Positions 45,828-57,819 of a stretch of DNA of 64,000 nucleotides are shown here, piece by piece. This stretch comes from Sabethes cyaneus (Eukaryota; Arthropoda; Insecta; Diptera; Culicidae), in NCBI RefSeq assembly GCF_943734655.1, contig NC_071354.1, forward strand, positions 42,509,744 through 42,573,743, written 5' to 3'. The position numbers and the translations under genes are program-made. Each line of letters starts with the position of its first letter. The first letter of the stretch is position 1. The notes under the pieces were generated by a model. That model made no database searches. It was not told the origin of the DNA and saw nothing but the letters and a program-made list of their open reading frames with translations.

Positions 45828-48080
45828 CCGACAAACTTCGTATTGCCACAAACTAACCTGTGTTGTACATAAATCATAATTCTCGGATGATCTTTGTCAC
45901 AATCTCGAGTTTTGCAAGCCCCCCAGTGGGCGGCGCTTCCGACGGCGGGTCACCGGCAACACTCGCGACCGTCTCGTCCTGAATGATCTAGTGTTACTAT
46001 AGATAGTTTTTGTGGTCTTGTATTGACTAATGTTTTATGGAAGAGTCTCGAATTTCTCGAGTTCAATTAGTTTTTGAGTTTCGCAAAAATTTCTGTTTTA
46101 TTTGTATGAGAGTCCACATTCCCTTATCACAGGGGTGAGAGGTCTCTAACCATCGTAAAATAAATTCAAGACTCCAAAATCTCCCACATGCCAAATTTGG
46201 TTCCATTTGATTGATTAGTTCTCGAGATAAGAGGAAATTTGCATTTCATTTGTATGGAAGCCCACCCTCTTAAAGGGGAGATGGGCCATAACTCGCTTTC
46301 TAAAGAAGAGAGGGGTCTCAATTCACCATAGAAAAAAATCTTGCGTCCAAAACCACTTACATGTCAAATTTGGTTCCATTTGCTTGATTAGTTCTCGAGT
46401 TATGAGGAAATTTGTTTTTCATTTGTATAGGAGCCCCCCCCCCTCTTAAAGTGGGGAAATCCATAGAAAATATACCATAGAAAATATTCTTGCCCACAAA
46501 ACACCCACATGACAAATATGATTCCATTTGCTTGATTAGTTCTAGAGTTATGAGGAAATTTGTATTTCGTTTGTATGAGAGCCCCCCCCCCTCTTAAAAA
46601 GGTAAGGGGTCCTAATTCATCATAGAAAAAATGGTTGCCTCCAAAAACACCCACATGCCAAATATGGTTCCATTTGCTTGATTAGTTCTCGAGTTATGAG
46701 GAAATTTGTATTTCGTTTGTATAGGAGCCCCCCCTCTTAAATCTGGGAGGGGTTCTAATTCAGAAAATATAGAATAGAAACATAGAAAATATTCTTGCCC
46801 CTGAAAACTTTCACATGCCAAATTTTGTTCCATTTGCTTGATTAGCTCTCGAGTTATGAGGAAATTTGTATTTCATTTGTATAGGAGCCTCCCCTCCTAA
46901 AGTGAGGAGGGGTCCCAGTTTATCATAGAAAATATTTGTGTCTCCAAAAACACCCACGTGTTAAATTTGGTTCCATTTGCTTGATTAGTTCTCGAGGTAT
47001 GAGGAAATTTGTATTCGTTTGTATAGGAGCCCCCCCCTCTTAAAGTGGGGAGGGGTTCTAATTCATCATAAAAAATATTCATGCCCTAGAAAAGTTTCAC
47101 ATGCCAAATTTGGTTCCATTTGCTTGATTAATTCTCGAGTTATGAGGAAATTGGCATTTCATTTGTATAGGAGCCCCCTTCCTAAAGTGGGGAGGGGTCC
47201 CAATTCATCATAGAAAAAAAATTTGTCTCCAAAAACACCCACGTGCCAAAGTTTGTTCCATTTGCTTGATTAGTTGTCGAGTTATGAGGAAATTTGTATT
47301 TCGTTTGTATAGGAGCCCCCCGTCTGAAAGTGGGGAGGGGTCCTTATTTACCATAGAAAATATTCTTGCCCTTGACAACTTTCACATGCCAAATTTTGTT
47401 CCATTTGCTTGATTAGTTCTTCAGTTATGAGGAAATTTGTATTTCATGTGTATAGGATCCCCCCCTCCTAAAACGGGGAGGGGTCCCAATTCATCATAGA
47501 AAAAAATTTTGTCTCCAAAAACACGCACATGCCAAATTTGGTTCCATTTGCTTAATTACTTCTCGAGTTATGAGGAAAATTGTGTTTCTTTGGTACAGGA
47601 GCCCCCCCTCTTAAAGTGGGGAGGGGTCCTAATTTACTATAGAAAATATTCTTGCCCTCGAAAACCTTCACATGCCAAATTTGGTTCCATTTGCTTGATT
47701 AGTTCTCGAGTTATGAGGAAATTTGTATGGAAGCCCCCCCTTTTAAAGAGGAGAGGAGTTATAATTCCCCTTAAAAAGAGGGGAGGGGTCTCAATTTACC
47801 ATAGAATAAATTCTTGTCACCGAAAACACCCACATGCCAAATTTTGTTCTATTTGCTTGATTAGTTGTCGAGTTATGCAGAAATTTGTGTTTCATTTGTA
47901 TGGGAGCCCCCCCCCTCTTAGTGGGGGGAGGGGTTTCTAACCATCACTAAAACCTTTCCTGGCCCCAAAAAACCTCTAAATGCATATTTTCATGCCGATT
48001 GGTTCAGTAGTTTTCGATTCTATAAGGAACATACGGACAGACAGACAGACAGACAGAAATCCTTCTTTATAGGTATAGAT
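45828..48080. mobile_element. Interspersed element with twelve ~143-bp tandem units
   Basis: Begins ACTAGCTGACCCGACAAAC and ends after an ACAGACAGACAGACAG run and TATAGGTATAGAT. Between them the word TTCCATTTG(C)TTGATTAG recurs at about 46201, 46374, 46522, 46668, 46828, 46971, 47114, 47256, 47399, 47542, 47685 and 47846. Spacing is mostly 142-148 bp. Each unit has ATGAGGAAATTTGT, then GGAGCCCCCC and GTGGGGAGGGG. Elements with these two ends are common in insects, but I cannot name the class. Frames through it are repeats, not genes. Confidence 0.85.
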
Positions 48081-48180
48081 AAAATTCAAAATTGTAAACA
48101 TATATGTAGCACGTATTAGTTTGGCAAAAAAACTGGCGGAGCTTTTTAGAGGGAGTTCTTGGTATTTTTTCGTTCATATT

Positions 48181-48646
48181 AGGCTATTGCAAATTTTTTT
48201 GAAAATTTTTTCCCCCCGCCCTTCAAAATTGGTTCTAAAAATCGCGGGACAAAAAAAAACTTGTTAAATTTCAGTAAAATTTATTTTTTTTTTGTATAAA
48301 ATCAATCACCTGTGGGGTTTACTCGAAAAAAGACTTACGAAGTGTTAACGCTTCTAGCACGAAACTAAAGTGGAATAAAAATAATGTAATTTCCGAACTT
48401 CGACAAAAATTTTTTTTCTGATTTTGATTCTATTTTGGAAGATTTTTACATGGAAAATAATATAGTGTATATGAAAAGCAAAAATAGATTCGGTTTTCAC
48501 CGTGGTTTCGATTAAACTTCAAGTAAAAATTCCTAAAAATCTTATTTTTTTGAGTGATTAAAAAAATTTCGTTAGTTTTTTCGCTCCCCCCTTCAGTTGT
48601 CCAGCATCGGAAGGACAAAAACTTTAAAAAATATTTGTAATGGCCT
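48181..48646. mobile_element. MITE with 33-bp inverted ends, copy 3 (TATT TSD)
   Basis: Starts AGGCTATTGCAAAT and ends ATTTGTAATGGCCT, flanked by TATT at 48177-48180 and 48647-48650. Collinear with 20898-21646 (GCTTCTAGCACGAAAC, GGAAGGACAAAAAC). A 62-codon minus frame shares residues with the frame in copy 2 only because the DNA is homologous. Confidence 0.85.
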
Positions 48647-48872
48647 TATTTCGTCATCGTATTAATAATACAGCATAAAATCTTACATACAAATGAGATC
48701 CAAATAAACATTGCAGACGGCTTTTAGTTTAAAATTACAAAATAAAAAAAAAATAATTAAAATTACAAAAATTCTTCCGATTTTTTTGTTAGAGAACATA
48801 TGGAAAGTACAAAAGCCTTGCCGATTTTTTGTGAGCCGAGAAAGAACAACCTTATAAGTGCAATCCATCGCA

Positions 48873-49885
48873 CAATGGGCAAAAACGAGCTCGTAATCCC
48901 AAGAATTAGAAGCCGCTGGTTTGGAATCTTACAAGATACCTATTCTCATGTAAAAATGCAGGAAATCAATTGGTGATGGTTTCATCCTGTGGACTAATCC
49001 AAAGATAGGGAAATAAACTCGAATAGTAGGAAATTAACTCGAAAGACATCAGGTGACTTGATTGTCATCGATTTAGTACCATAATGAATTCACAATTGGT
49101 ACGTTTGCCTGATTCTGTCCTAGATCTACAAAAACACGTCCATTTGCTATTGCGTAAAAAATCGTAATTTTTCAACGATGGTGTCTTTGGAGAAGTTTTT
49201 CAATAGAATACAGCGCATCTTTTCAAACTATCAAGGCGATCTTATATTCATCTATCAGGGTGATACAAACTTTTGTTTTTTTGAATACGTACAACACATT
49301 TTTTTCTTCAGAAAAATTATACAACACACTAAAATAAGCAACTTTGCTGAAAATAGTAACTATCCATCTTTCGCTAGTTGCGAGATATAATGATTTATTT
49401 AAAAAGTACACTTAAAAATCAATTCTGCTTAATCCAATTAATTTATTGCTTTCAACTATTCTCCAAAGTTATTCAGTATGATAAAATACACATTTTTTTG
49501 AAGACTATTTTCACCTTTGAGTTAGTTTTAATCGCTTTAATTAGGTTATCTATGTATATGGGGGTAAATTGGGGAAAATGGACTATTCTTGCATTTCGCA
49601 CAGTATGCATTGGACGAAATTTGATTCTTTTGATGTTTTGACAAAATTTGGAAGCAATTTGAGTTCGTCTCATGGGCGGCAAATAAGTTTTCATACTGTT
49701 TAATTAGCTTTTATCTAAATTTTTTGGGAAAATAGGGCAAAATAGACCACTTCCCAAAGTCTGCGCAGGATAAAACCACCACCAATCGATTTCCTGCATG
49801 TTTTTTAAATAGAAATAGGTATCTTGTAAGATTTCAAACCAGCGGCTTCTAATACTTGGGATTATGAGCTCGTTTTTGCCCATTG
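48873..49885. mobile_element. 1.0 kb element with ~130-bp inverted repeats
   Basis: CAATGGGCAAAAACGAGCTC at 48873 and its complement ending at 49885 begin arms that match for about 130 bp (AATCCCAAG, AGAAGCCGCTGGTTTG, CTTACAAGATACCTATT, ATGCAGGAAATC). The unique middle encodes nothing recognisable. A non-autonomous foldback-type element is likely. Confidence 0.8.
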
Positions 49886-50540
49886 TATATCGGTTCACAT
49901 TAAAAATGTAGACCAAGGAGAAACTACCTGCGAGCTAGTGGGATGGAGTGGAAACATATGCGCTGTATATAAGAACTATCGACACGATCGCTGCAATTAC
50001 CAGTAGCTGTGTAGGAAGTATATCAGCGATCTCATGAAGTAAAGACAGACCGAAATTTTGAAGTGCTTCAATTTTCTTCAAATTTTGTGTACTTGTTCCT
50101 TTTCGAAAAATGTTATGCCCCTTGTTATTGGGCGGTTTTAATCTGAGTTAGGGCGCCTTCGTTTCATTACATTCTTCCACCGTAACCTTCGTCGATTGTA
50201 AAAACTACCGTTATAGAAAATTAATTAAATGCCTGATCTTATTATAAAGGTCAAGACAAAAACACGAGGTTTCCTGACAGATCCTTTGAGGGCAGAATTG
50301 TTTGAGGAAGCGAAATAATTACCATATTCCTGTTGTCCTCGATTCTTTGAGAACTTCGAATAGTTTGATTGCGATGCCTGAGTTTCAAGCCTCATTGCTG
50401 CATTTCATTTCATCTGTCTCTCTTGCATTTCTAGACTAATTGAATTAATTGTAAATTTAAAAAATTTCAGCAAATAAAACACATAATTAGAAGACAGCAA
50501 TACATTTTGCAGCTTTACTACCTGAAATCTTTTGGAGTTT
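49886..50540. other. AT-rich sequence, nothing recognised
   Basis: No gene or repeat family recognised. Confidence 0.3.
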
Positions 50541-50830
50541 GTATCTTTCATTCTGAATGCGATGGACAATAGCAACCACGTAGAAGCTGTTTACACGGAC
50601 TTTAGTAAGGCATTTGTTAGAATTCTTAATGTTCAAATTAGCAAATTAGAACCAAAACTCTTGTAATAGCTTCAATCATATCTAGCGGAACTCAAATAAA
50701 TTGTTCGCATTCAAAGTGCCCTCTCTGATTCTATTCACGTCACGTCACCGGGGGTTCCCCAAGGTTCTCACTTAGGGCAACTTCCTTTCATTTTACACGT
50801 AAAAGGAATTTCTTTCATAATTAACCACTA
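50541..50830 (+). pseudogene. Third Jockey-clade RT fragment
   Basis: MDNSNHVEAVYTDFSKAFVR near 50560 followed by VTSPGVPQGSHLGQLPFIL near 50745 are RT blocks 3 and 4. A stop pair lies between them. No endonuclease or catalytic box is present. Confidence 0.75.
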
Positions 50831-52935
50831 AAAATCACTCGATGGAATCCGATGGATTCTGGAATATTGCAATACTTTATGGTATCCACAAACTGTGTGA
50901 CACGAAAGACGCAATGAATCTGTTCAGAAACAATTTCTACTATACGCGCTTCGAAAACTAAACCGACAGTATTTCCATTACCATCTTGAGAAGCACTTTG
51001 CACGCTTATCCATATACTTAAAGAACGTTGCGAACATGCAGTGCTTTACTTTATCAATGATATTATTTCTGAACGCAATTCAGTCAGCAGAATTGCTTTC
51101 TCAATTAAGAAGCCTTAGAACTCGAAAAATATGTATGGAAAAATATTCATGCAAGAATGCCGAACAACTACCCTGCAAAGATGGTATTCGCTTCAAATCC
51201 TGTGAGAACAAACCGAAACAGGGGCGCAGCGAGCGAGATGGTGAAACCAGTCTGTGTCTTGGGACGGTAAGCTAACTAAGTAAGCAAGTAAAAGTAGATC
51301 GCATCATTTGGTCTACTTTATTTGAAATTCAACAAACCATGCAGCATTTCACAGCATTCTTCAAAACGAGCTCTTGAAAGGACATTTTATTGCATTTTAA
51401 ACCAATCTATTGCAAACTGATGGAAATTAAAAATGAGCAGAATTGGTCTTGATTAGGCTGACTGACTGTCACTGCCGGATTTTGCGACACAGTTCCAAAT
51501 TTAAAAAACTTGTTCCGAATTAGCAAGTATCCGGGGATTCCGTAAATTCCGACTTGTGTAGGGGAAAGACGTCTACACTATGACACTTTTTTTTTCCAAA
51601 AATTTAAAAAAATATTTAATGATAGCTACCAACGAGCTCGCCAACCATTTGAAAGGTATAGGCACTCTTATAGTTATCTAAAAAACCCGAATTAATCCAC
51701 CTAGCGGCGTGACCTAGCCTTTCTACTGCCACTATTTAATTTCTCAGGAACATCTATAATTAACTTGACTATATTTTTAAATATGCGTTCCGTATTCCTC
51801 AAAATCCTTATTTGCCAGTAAAATTCACAACGTATTGCGTAGAATAATTATATTTCTTTCCTTGGGTGCGTAAATACTTGTAAGCGTCATTTATGTTACT
51901 TGATGAACACCTTATTTAGTTATATAATATTTACGTGATTCTGTCGAGAAATAATGTAAACACAAAAGATAATTTTTACAGACTTGAATGAATATATATA
52001 GAAAATTAGAAATTAACCTTCTAACGGGTCTACGGACGGCCTTAACTTTCGGGCTTCAGAGCCATATACGAAACTTGAATTTTTTTGAATTGACAATATG
52101 AAACATGTGTTCATAGCAAATTTTTTGATATTTTGATATTAACACCATGCGTTCAAAAGTTAGCATCTTTGAAAAACAAGTGTTCAGAAAAATTATTATT
52201 ATACTTCGCTTTTGAAGAAAAAGGATATCGACAACAAAATGATTAATCTCAAAATTTTACTATAAGTTTGCTTGGCCTCAATTTTGCAATATATCTGAAT
52301 TAGAAAAAATAACTAAATAGAGCATTAGATATAAAAAAGAGAAATTGAACTTTTTCTTAGCTGGCGCTCTTTCACATAATTATTTTTGCACGAAAATCAA
52401 AACTTAAGCTTCTTTTGAATGCACCTTCATGAAAAGATAGTCATTAGCATGACCGCATCGTTTTTACAATGTTAGATGGTTAGGAAAACAAAATGAGGTC
52501 GAAAAATAGTGCAAAAGCTGCTCCATTAACATACTTGAGAATGGGAAATATGATCGATATGATTTCCAGTGCTTGTCATTTTTGATTTATTTATTAAAAC
52601 ATGATACATGACATAAGACATCTGTCCTTTAAAATGTCACTAACGAAAATAAATCTTACAAAGTTACTACCGTGCAACGTTTACTTCCTATTTTTCATAT
52701 AACATTTCTAAGCTCTAGTATCTATTGGTTGAAAAGAGCATCTATTGATGCGCAGAATTTGTTTGGAATTTGTACAAATTTATTTGGAAAAATCAACTCA
52801 CTAGTATTTTTGATTCTATACACCACTATACCTACATGCTTAAATAAACTGCTTTTCTTCGCTTTTTGCTTTTCTTGTACAATTGTGAGTAACAGCAAGT
52901 GAAGAAAATGACAATTGAAATCTGAAATCAAAGAG
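50831..52935. other. AT-rich sequence, nothing recognised
   Basis: No protein family recognised. Frames up to 89 codons show no similarity to known domains. Confidence 0.3.
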
Positions 52936-52939
52936 AAGA

Positions 52940-53065
52940 AAAAACTTTTCGATTGAATATAATATTTATTTACAACAGATACGTAGTTCACCTACGACGT
53001 GCAGGCTTCATCAGTGTCTTATTTCAAAGCGTATACGTATCTGTCGCGAATAAATATTAAATAGT
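52940..53065 (-). mobile_element. Retroelement 3'-end-like repeat
   Basis: The minus strand reads CAGATACGTATACGCTTTG, AAATAAGACACTGATGAAGC, CTGCACGTCGTAGGTGAACT, ACGTATCTGTTGTAAATAAA. The direct repeat of the ACGTATCTG word and the AAATAAATATT end resemble mosquito SINE or LINE tails. Assignment is tentative. Confidence 0.45.
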
Positions 53066-53206
53066 GGAATTTAGTCGGTAAAAGTTTTTTCTTTTCTTTA
53101 ATTTTAGAGTTCGTATTCCACTAAGAGGCTTCAAAAACTTCAGACAATTGACATGATTCTCACTTTTCTTGAATTTCATTGCAAATTTTAAAATTGCAAA
53201 TTGTCA

Positions 53207-53353
53207 TCACATACATACACACATACATACACATACATACATACATACATACATACATACATACATACATACATACATACATACATACATACATACATAC
53301 ATACATACATACATACATACATACATACATACATACATACATACACACATACA
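53207..53353. repeat. Microsatellite (ACAT)n
   Basis: About 145 bp of tetranucleotide ATAC repeat with a few extra C at both ends. Frames of Ile-His-Thr-Tyr or Met-Tyr-Val-Cys type are artefacts. Confidence 0.95.
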
Positions 53354-53439
53354 TCACACATATCTCATACATTGAATACAATCAACATTTGATTGATATG
53401 TTTTGATTTCACACGTTTTAACGGTTTAATATACGGTGC

Positions 53440-53904
53440 TTAAGTGTTAAAGTTTGAATAACTTTTGAATGAAGCATCCGATTTTAAATAACTCGGTTTC
53501 ATTTGATAGATCTCAGCAGTAATTTTCAAATAATCATAAAATGTGTGATGTTTTTCATTAAATTAATGCTTATATGTTACATAAACATGTTTTAAATACT
53601 ATTTTTTCACATTTCTTTATGTAACTTTCAAACTACAAGTCCAATCGTCATGAAATTTGGAAGTTAAGGGTTTGCAAGGCTCCTCTTTCATATGCAATCA
53701 ATTTTGTTCAATTCGGTTAAGAGACCTATAAGATAATGAAGTCCCATATTTTTCGTATTTTTATACATAACTTTTGAACTAAAAGTCCGATCAGTATGAA
53801 ATTCAATAGCGACCAATGGGACACCTAGACCTTTCATTTGACACTAAGAACATTAAAATCGATCCAGCCATCTCCGAGAAAAGTGAGTGAGATTGAAAAG
53901 CGTT

Positions 53905-53939
<35 letters not shown>

Positions 53940-54085
53940 TACACACACACAGAAAATGCTCAGTTTTCGAAACTGAGTCGAATGGTATATAACATTCGGC
54001 CCGCAGGACCTTCTTTCCATTTCCGGTTTTCCAAGTGTTTTCTATACCTTTATACTATATACTTATATAGTAGAAAGGCAAAAAG
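53440..54085 (+). mobile_element. Mosquito-type interspersed repeat with CA tail
   Basis: Two to three diverged ~140-bp units (AACTTTTGAACTAAAAGTCC, CCTTTCATTTGACAC) lead to CAGCCATCTCCGAGAAAAG, then a (CA)n run at 53909-53936, then ACTGAGTCGAATGGTATA, CATTCGGCCCGCAGG and TATATAGTAGAAAGGCAAAA. I know this order of motifs from culicine genomes. Its class is not settled from the sequence. Confidence 0.65.
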
Positions 54086-54089
54086 GTTC

Positions 54090-55276
54090 AGGCGTTTTGG
54101 TTATAAGCTCAATTAGTCACAATCACAAATGTGAATTCATGCCTATTAGCATGAACATTGTACAATGCTATAATGAAACAACTAAAATGTACTTTACGCC
54201 TTTTTGAGGTATTATTTCTAGCATCTTCAATCAAACGAAAAACTGAAAAGCTGGCAACACTGTTAAGAAAAACTTTATCATATACTGCATAAGTGCTTTC
54301 ATGATATGGCAAAGTAATTTTACATTGCATCGAGAATCACTGCTTGTAAGTAAGTATATATGTAAGTATGGTGACTACCACCTATCTCAGCAGAACAACC
54401 GTACATAGGAACAATGTTGCAAACCGAGCGAGAAGCCAACGTTGTGTACTCTCACGCGAGTCAGTATAAAAAGCCTAGCATTTAAAGCTTACGCCGCAAA
54501 CGCAAGCGTAAAACAAGCAACCACCGTTGCTATGTGCAGACATTCTGCTACCTACACACTCGCGCACGCGTACGCGCATGTGTCTTACATCGTCTTCCTG
54601 CATAGCTCATTCGCAAGTCAAATAACTCCTGAGCAGTCAGCTGCCCGTGAGGTATAGTGATGCATTGGGATTCAGGTTTTGCATTACTTTTTCTTTTCTT
54701 CTTCATCTTTGCCCCCGTTTCTACTCACGGGCGGGAGTGCGAGCCCTCGCGAGTAATCGGGATCAGCATCTCGGGCTGCTTAGAATAACGAGAGCGACGA
54801 CCGTAGCTGTTAGCTAAACATACACTCGCAAAACTCATCGCAATGCATGAATAAGTACGTGCGAGAGTCCGACTGGGACGCTTACTCCCGCGCGTTCGTT
54901 AGGATGAGTACGCGTGTGGGAGAAAAATAGACTACACGAGTGTGGGCTTCGCTATGATAGCAATGGGCCTATATCTTGACAAGGGGAATTGTACAAACAT
55001 AACGATCGGTCACGTTTACCAGCTCCTTTATAAAGGGACGCTTAGTAATCCGGGACAAGCCATCCAAATTCCCTACCCTAAGCAAACTGATTCAAAAAAG
55101 TACCCTATTTATTTTTTTCAGGATCTTCTTCAATTACTTCTGTCGTTACATTTATTTAATGTCTTTGGGTTATAAGTTATAGCTCTATGGTCTTTTAGAT
55201 TTTGGATACGTTTAAAAAAATATTTTCTATGTAAGTTCTCTGGTGCATAGGGTCCGTTTTGTCTCACGTGCTATTA
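54090..55276. other. Unassigned; CpG-rich island at 54420-54960
   Basis: 54420-54960 is clearly richer in CG than its surroundings, with TATAAAA at 54474-54480 and several ACGCG/CGCGT words. Weakly inverted ends (GCGAGAAGCC near 54427 and GGGCTTCGC near 54945) hint at a mobile element, or it may be a promoter. I cannot decide. Confidence 0.3.
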
Positions 55277-55914
55277 CAGTGGACTCTCGGAAAAGTTAAC
55301 TCTCTGAAAAGTTAATTGTTCAGAAAAGTTAAGCGAATATCAGCTGTCATTCAACGCTCTAAGAAGTTAATTTTTGCCCTAACTTTTCTGAGAGTGAATT
55401 TATTGGTTGTCCAAGCGTTCGTCTACACACGTGAGTCGCATCATAACTGGGATTAAATTTAACTCTTTTACCGGACAGTTGCAAAAATAGTTCAATATGA
55501 GCACATAGTTACTTCAGGATTTTTGATAACATACTGGCAAAGCGCAAACTTAGATTGAATTTTAAATGCAAAACAAGGAACAGCAAGGAATAAATAAAGC
55601 GAAAGCAAAAATAAGCGCGAAGATTATCAAAACGTAGTCGCAGACTACACGAAAAAACAAAAGTAAACTAGTGTAACCGGCTTTTTCAAACTTACTGAAA
55701 GGAACTAAGTATTATTTCATGAAGATCTTGCTACATATTTATTTCCATTACAACTTCCAAATACAGTAAAGTGTGTAATCTATATCCCGGAATGCTTTTT
55801 TCGCTTTTGTATTTATCATTTTTTATGATTTTTAGTACTACTCGGAAAAGGTAATATTTCGGAAAAGTTAATCGACCCATTCCCCAATCGATTGACTTTT
55901 CCGAGAGTCCACTG
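55277..55914. mobile_element. pogo/Tigger-like MITE, CAGTGGACTCTCG ends
   Basis: Perfect inverted tips CAGTGGACTCTCGGAAAAGT at the left and the complement ACTTTTCCGAGAGTCCACTG at the right. Further GAAAAGTTAA copies occur just inside each end. The left flank is TA; the right flank is CA, so the TA duplication is imperfect. Tip and TA preference suggest the pogo/Tigger group. No transposase remains. Confidence 0.75.
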
Positions 55915-57185
55915 CATTTGCACTTTTTTATGATGTTGTGTTATAATTGTGTATTATGGGATCATAATTAGGTATTATCTTTAATATGCTATCTATTTTC
56001 ATTTTTTTGGTACCTATGTGAAGTGGTTTCATTATGCTTTTCAATTTTAGGAAAACCGCGTATTGATAAAAGAATGAACTATTAGAAATCAGCTTACTCA
56101 CACCAGAGATTATGTGCTATCAACCTATTCGACCCGTCAAAAATCGCGCGCAAGTGGCTATTAGATACTGATAGATATTTGCTACTATGCGTGAAAGCCG
56201 TCCTGACACAAACGTGTCTATTTGGCAATTACATAGAAAACCATGGCTGCGCGAGATACCTTTTGGCATCCTTTGTACATAAAACATACTTAGAACCCCT
56301 GACTACTTTATCAGGGAGCTGTTCAAAAGCTAGTCTTTGATATTCGATAGTCGTATATTGGTTCTTAGGTAACCGTTTATACGACACCAATGCATGACAT
56401 ATCTCGTTTACCGTGAAAGCACCTAATTCCGATCACCTAAGGCATGATTCATCTTTGAGTCCCTACTGAAAAATATAGCTTTGATATTTATTAATACTGT
56501 ATATGTCTTTAGCAAGTATTTTCAATTATGTTTCAGGGAAAAATACTAAAATACCTAAATTATTTACCGAAAGTTAAAAAAATGCATCATAGTATGATGC
56601 ACCAGTGTACCTAATTCCGATCATCAATTAAAAGGGGTGATTTTAATTCCGATCACAGGTGTATCTAATTCCGATCACGTCATAATGAGCTGTTAAAGCA
56701 AAAAACTTTTGTCAACTCGTACCAAATGGATCTGAAATGTATTGCTTTTATGTAGTTTGACGACAATCCCCCTACCAGTCATCTTCTGCTTGCGTTAATG
56801 ATCATTATTATCATTAGCTTAATATTCATAAAATTTGTGTACTCAAAAGATCGACAAGCGGATTATAAAACATTCCTCTTCTTTTATCTTTGTTCAACTG
56901 TTACAATTACAATAAAATTGGGTCACTTCGACGTTTTCATAAAGCTTTGATCATAAATAATAGTAAAAATCAAATCAGAAAGGTTGTGTTCCAGACATGA
57001 CCGCGTAGTAGGTGTAGAACTACGTGAGGCTGGTTTTCGCGAAGAAACCTCGAATATTAAAGAAAACTTTTTACACCATATTGGTATATGTGTAGCGTAA
57101 AATAGCGTAAAGTGAGAAAAAACAAACAATATAATAATGTTTTGAACAATTCAGTGACATGCTTTCTGCATGCATCCAATACACA
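55915..57185. other. AT-rich; cluster of TAATTCCGATCAC words
   Basis: CTAATTCCGATCAC or close variants occur at about 56423, 56611, 56645 and 56665, three of them within 70 bp. The rest is AT-rich with no gene recognised. The words may be subterminal repeats of a small transposon. Confidence 0.4.
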
Positions 57186-57189
57186 ATAA

Positions 57190-57815
57190 AAAATATCTTT
57201 AAGTTTTACGTCCCTGACATCCAAAAAAGGGTAGATACTTGGACACTATGGCATAAAACGACCAATTTGGAGCCTTGAAAGCACCGACTGCTGATATTCC
57301 GGACTCGTCTGTCGGTTTTAATTTGTCTTATTTCCATTTTTAACTTATCTAGTACCTTTGAAGGGAAAAATTAATCCCTCTGTCGGAATATCTTCGCCAA
57401 AAGCGGTATCACTTAGTTACTTATATAGAGATTAATTGATTGCCGCCACAATCTAATTCGGTTCTTTTAAAACAAGTTGAATTAAAATATAACAAAATTT
57501 AAAAATCTGATCGCAAGCACCTTAATTTTTGATGTCGGGAACTTAAAGGTTAAGCAGAATAGTCGCCTGTGGCCTGCAGCAGCAATCAGAAAGCTTAGTT
57601 GGTGAGGTAAAATTGTTTGAGACTAACGGAATAATTACATGAAGTTGGGCAAATTGGGTAATTTAGAGATGTAAACTCGTTGAACTGTAAAAAATCTGCT
57701 TATCACTAACGAATGCAACATTATAGTATTACAGTTTATTTTTTTGCCCCTTCACAATTTGAAAATTTTTGAAGGGGGGGGGGGGGTTGACATAAACTTT
57801 TTTCAAATTTGTATA
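57190..57815 (-). repeat. Dispersed repeat with G13 run, copy 2
   Basis: Reverse complement of 5936-6440, including a run of 13 G at 57774-57786 next to TTTTTGAAG and then TTTGTATAAGCCT. It has about 100 bp that copy 1 lacks. Confidence 0.75.
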
Positions 57816-57819
57816 AGCC

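Noticed and set aside
46400..47940. Repeat-protein genes in the 143-bp tandem element
   Set aside because: Frames exist on both strands and shift between units; the DNA repeat explains them.
45828..48080. CRISPR-like array of regular repeats
   Set aside because: Units are repeated over their whole 143 bp with no unique spacers, in a eukaryotic transposon.
53160..53406. Frames of Ile-His-Thr-Tyr and Met-Tyr-Val-Cys
   Set aside because: Translation of an ACAT microsatellite.
54442..54657. 71-codon frame downstream of TATAAAA
   Set aside because: The ATG lies upstream of the TATA box and the protein resembles nothing known.
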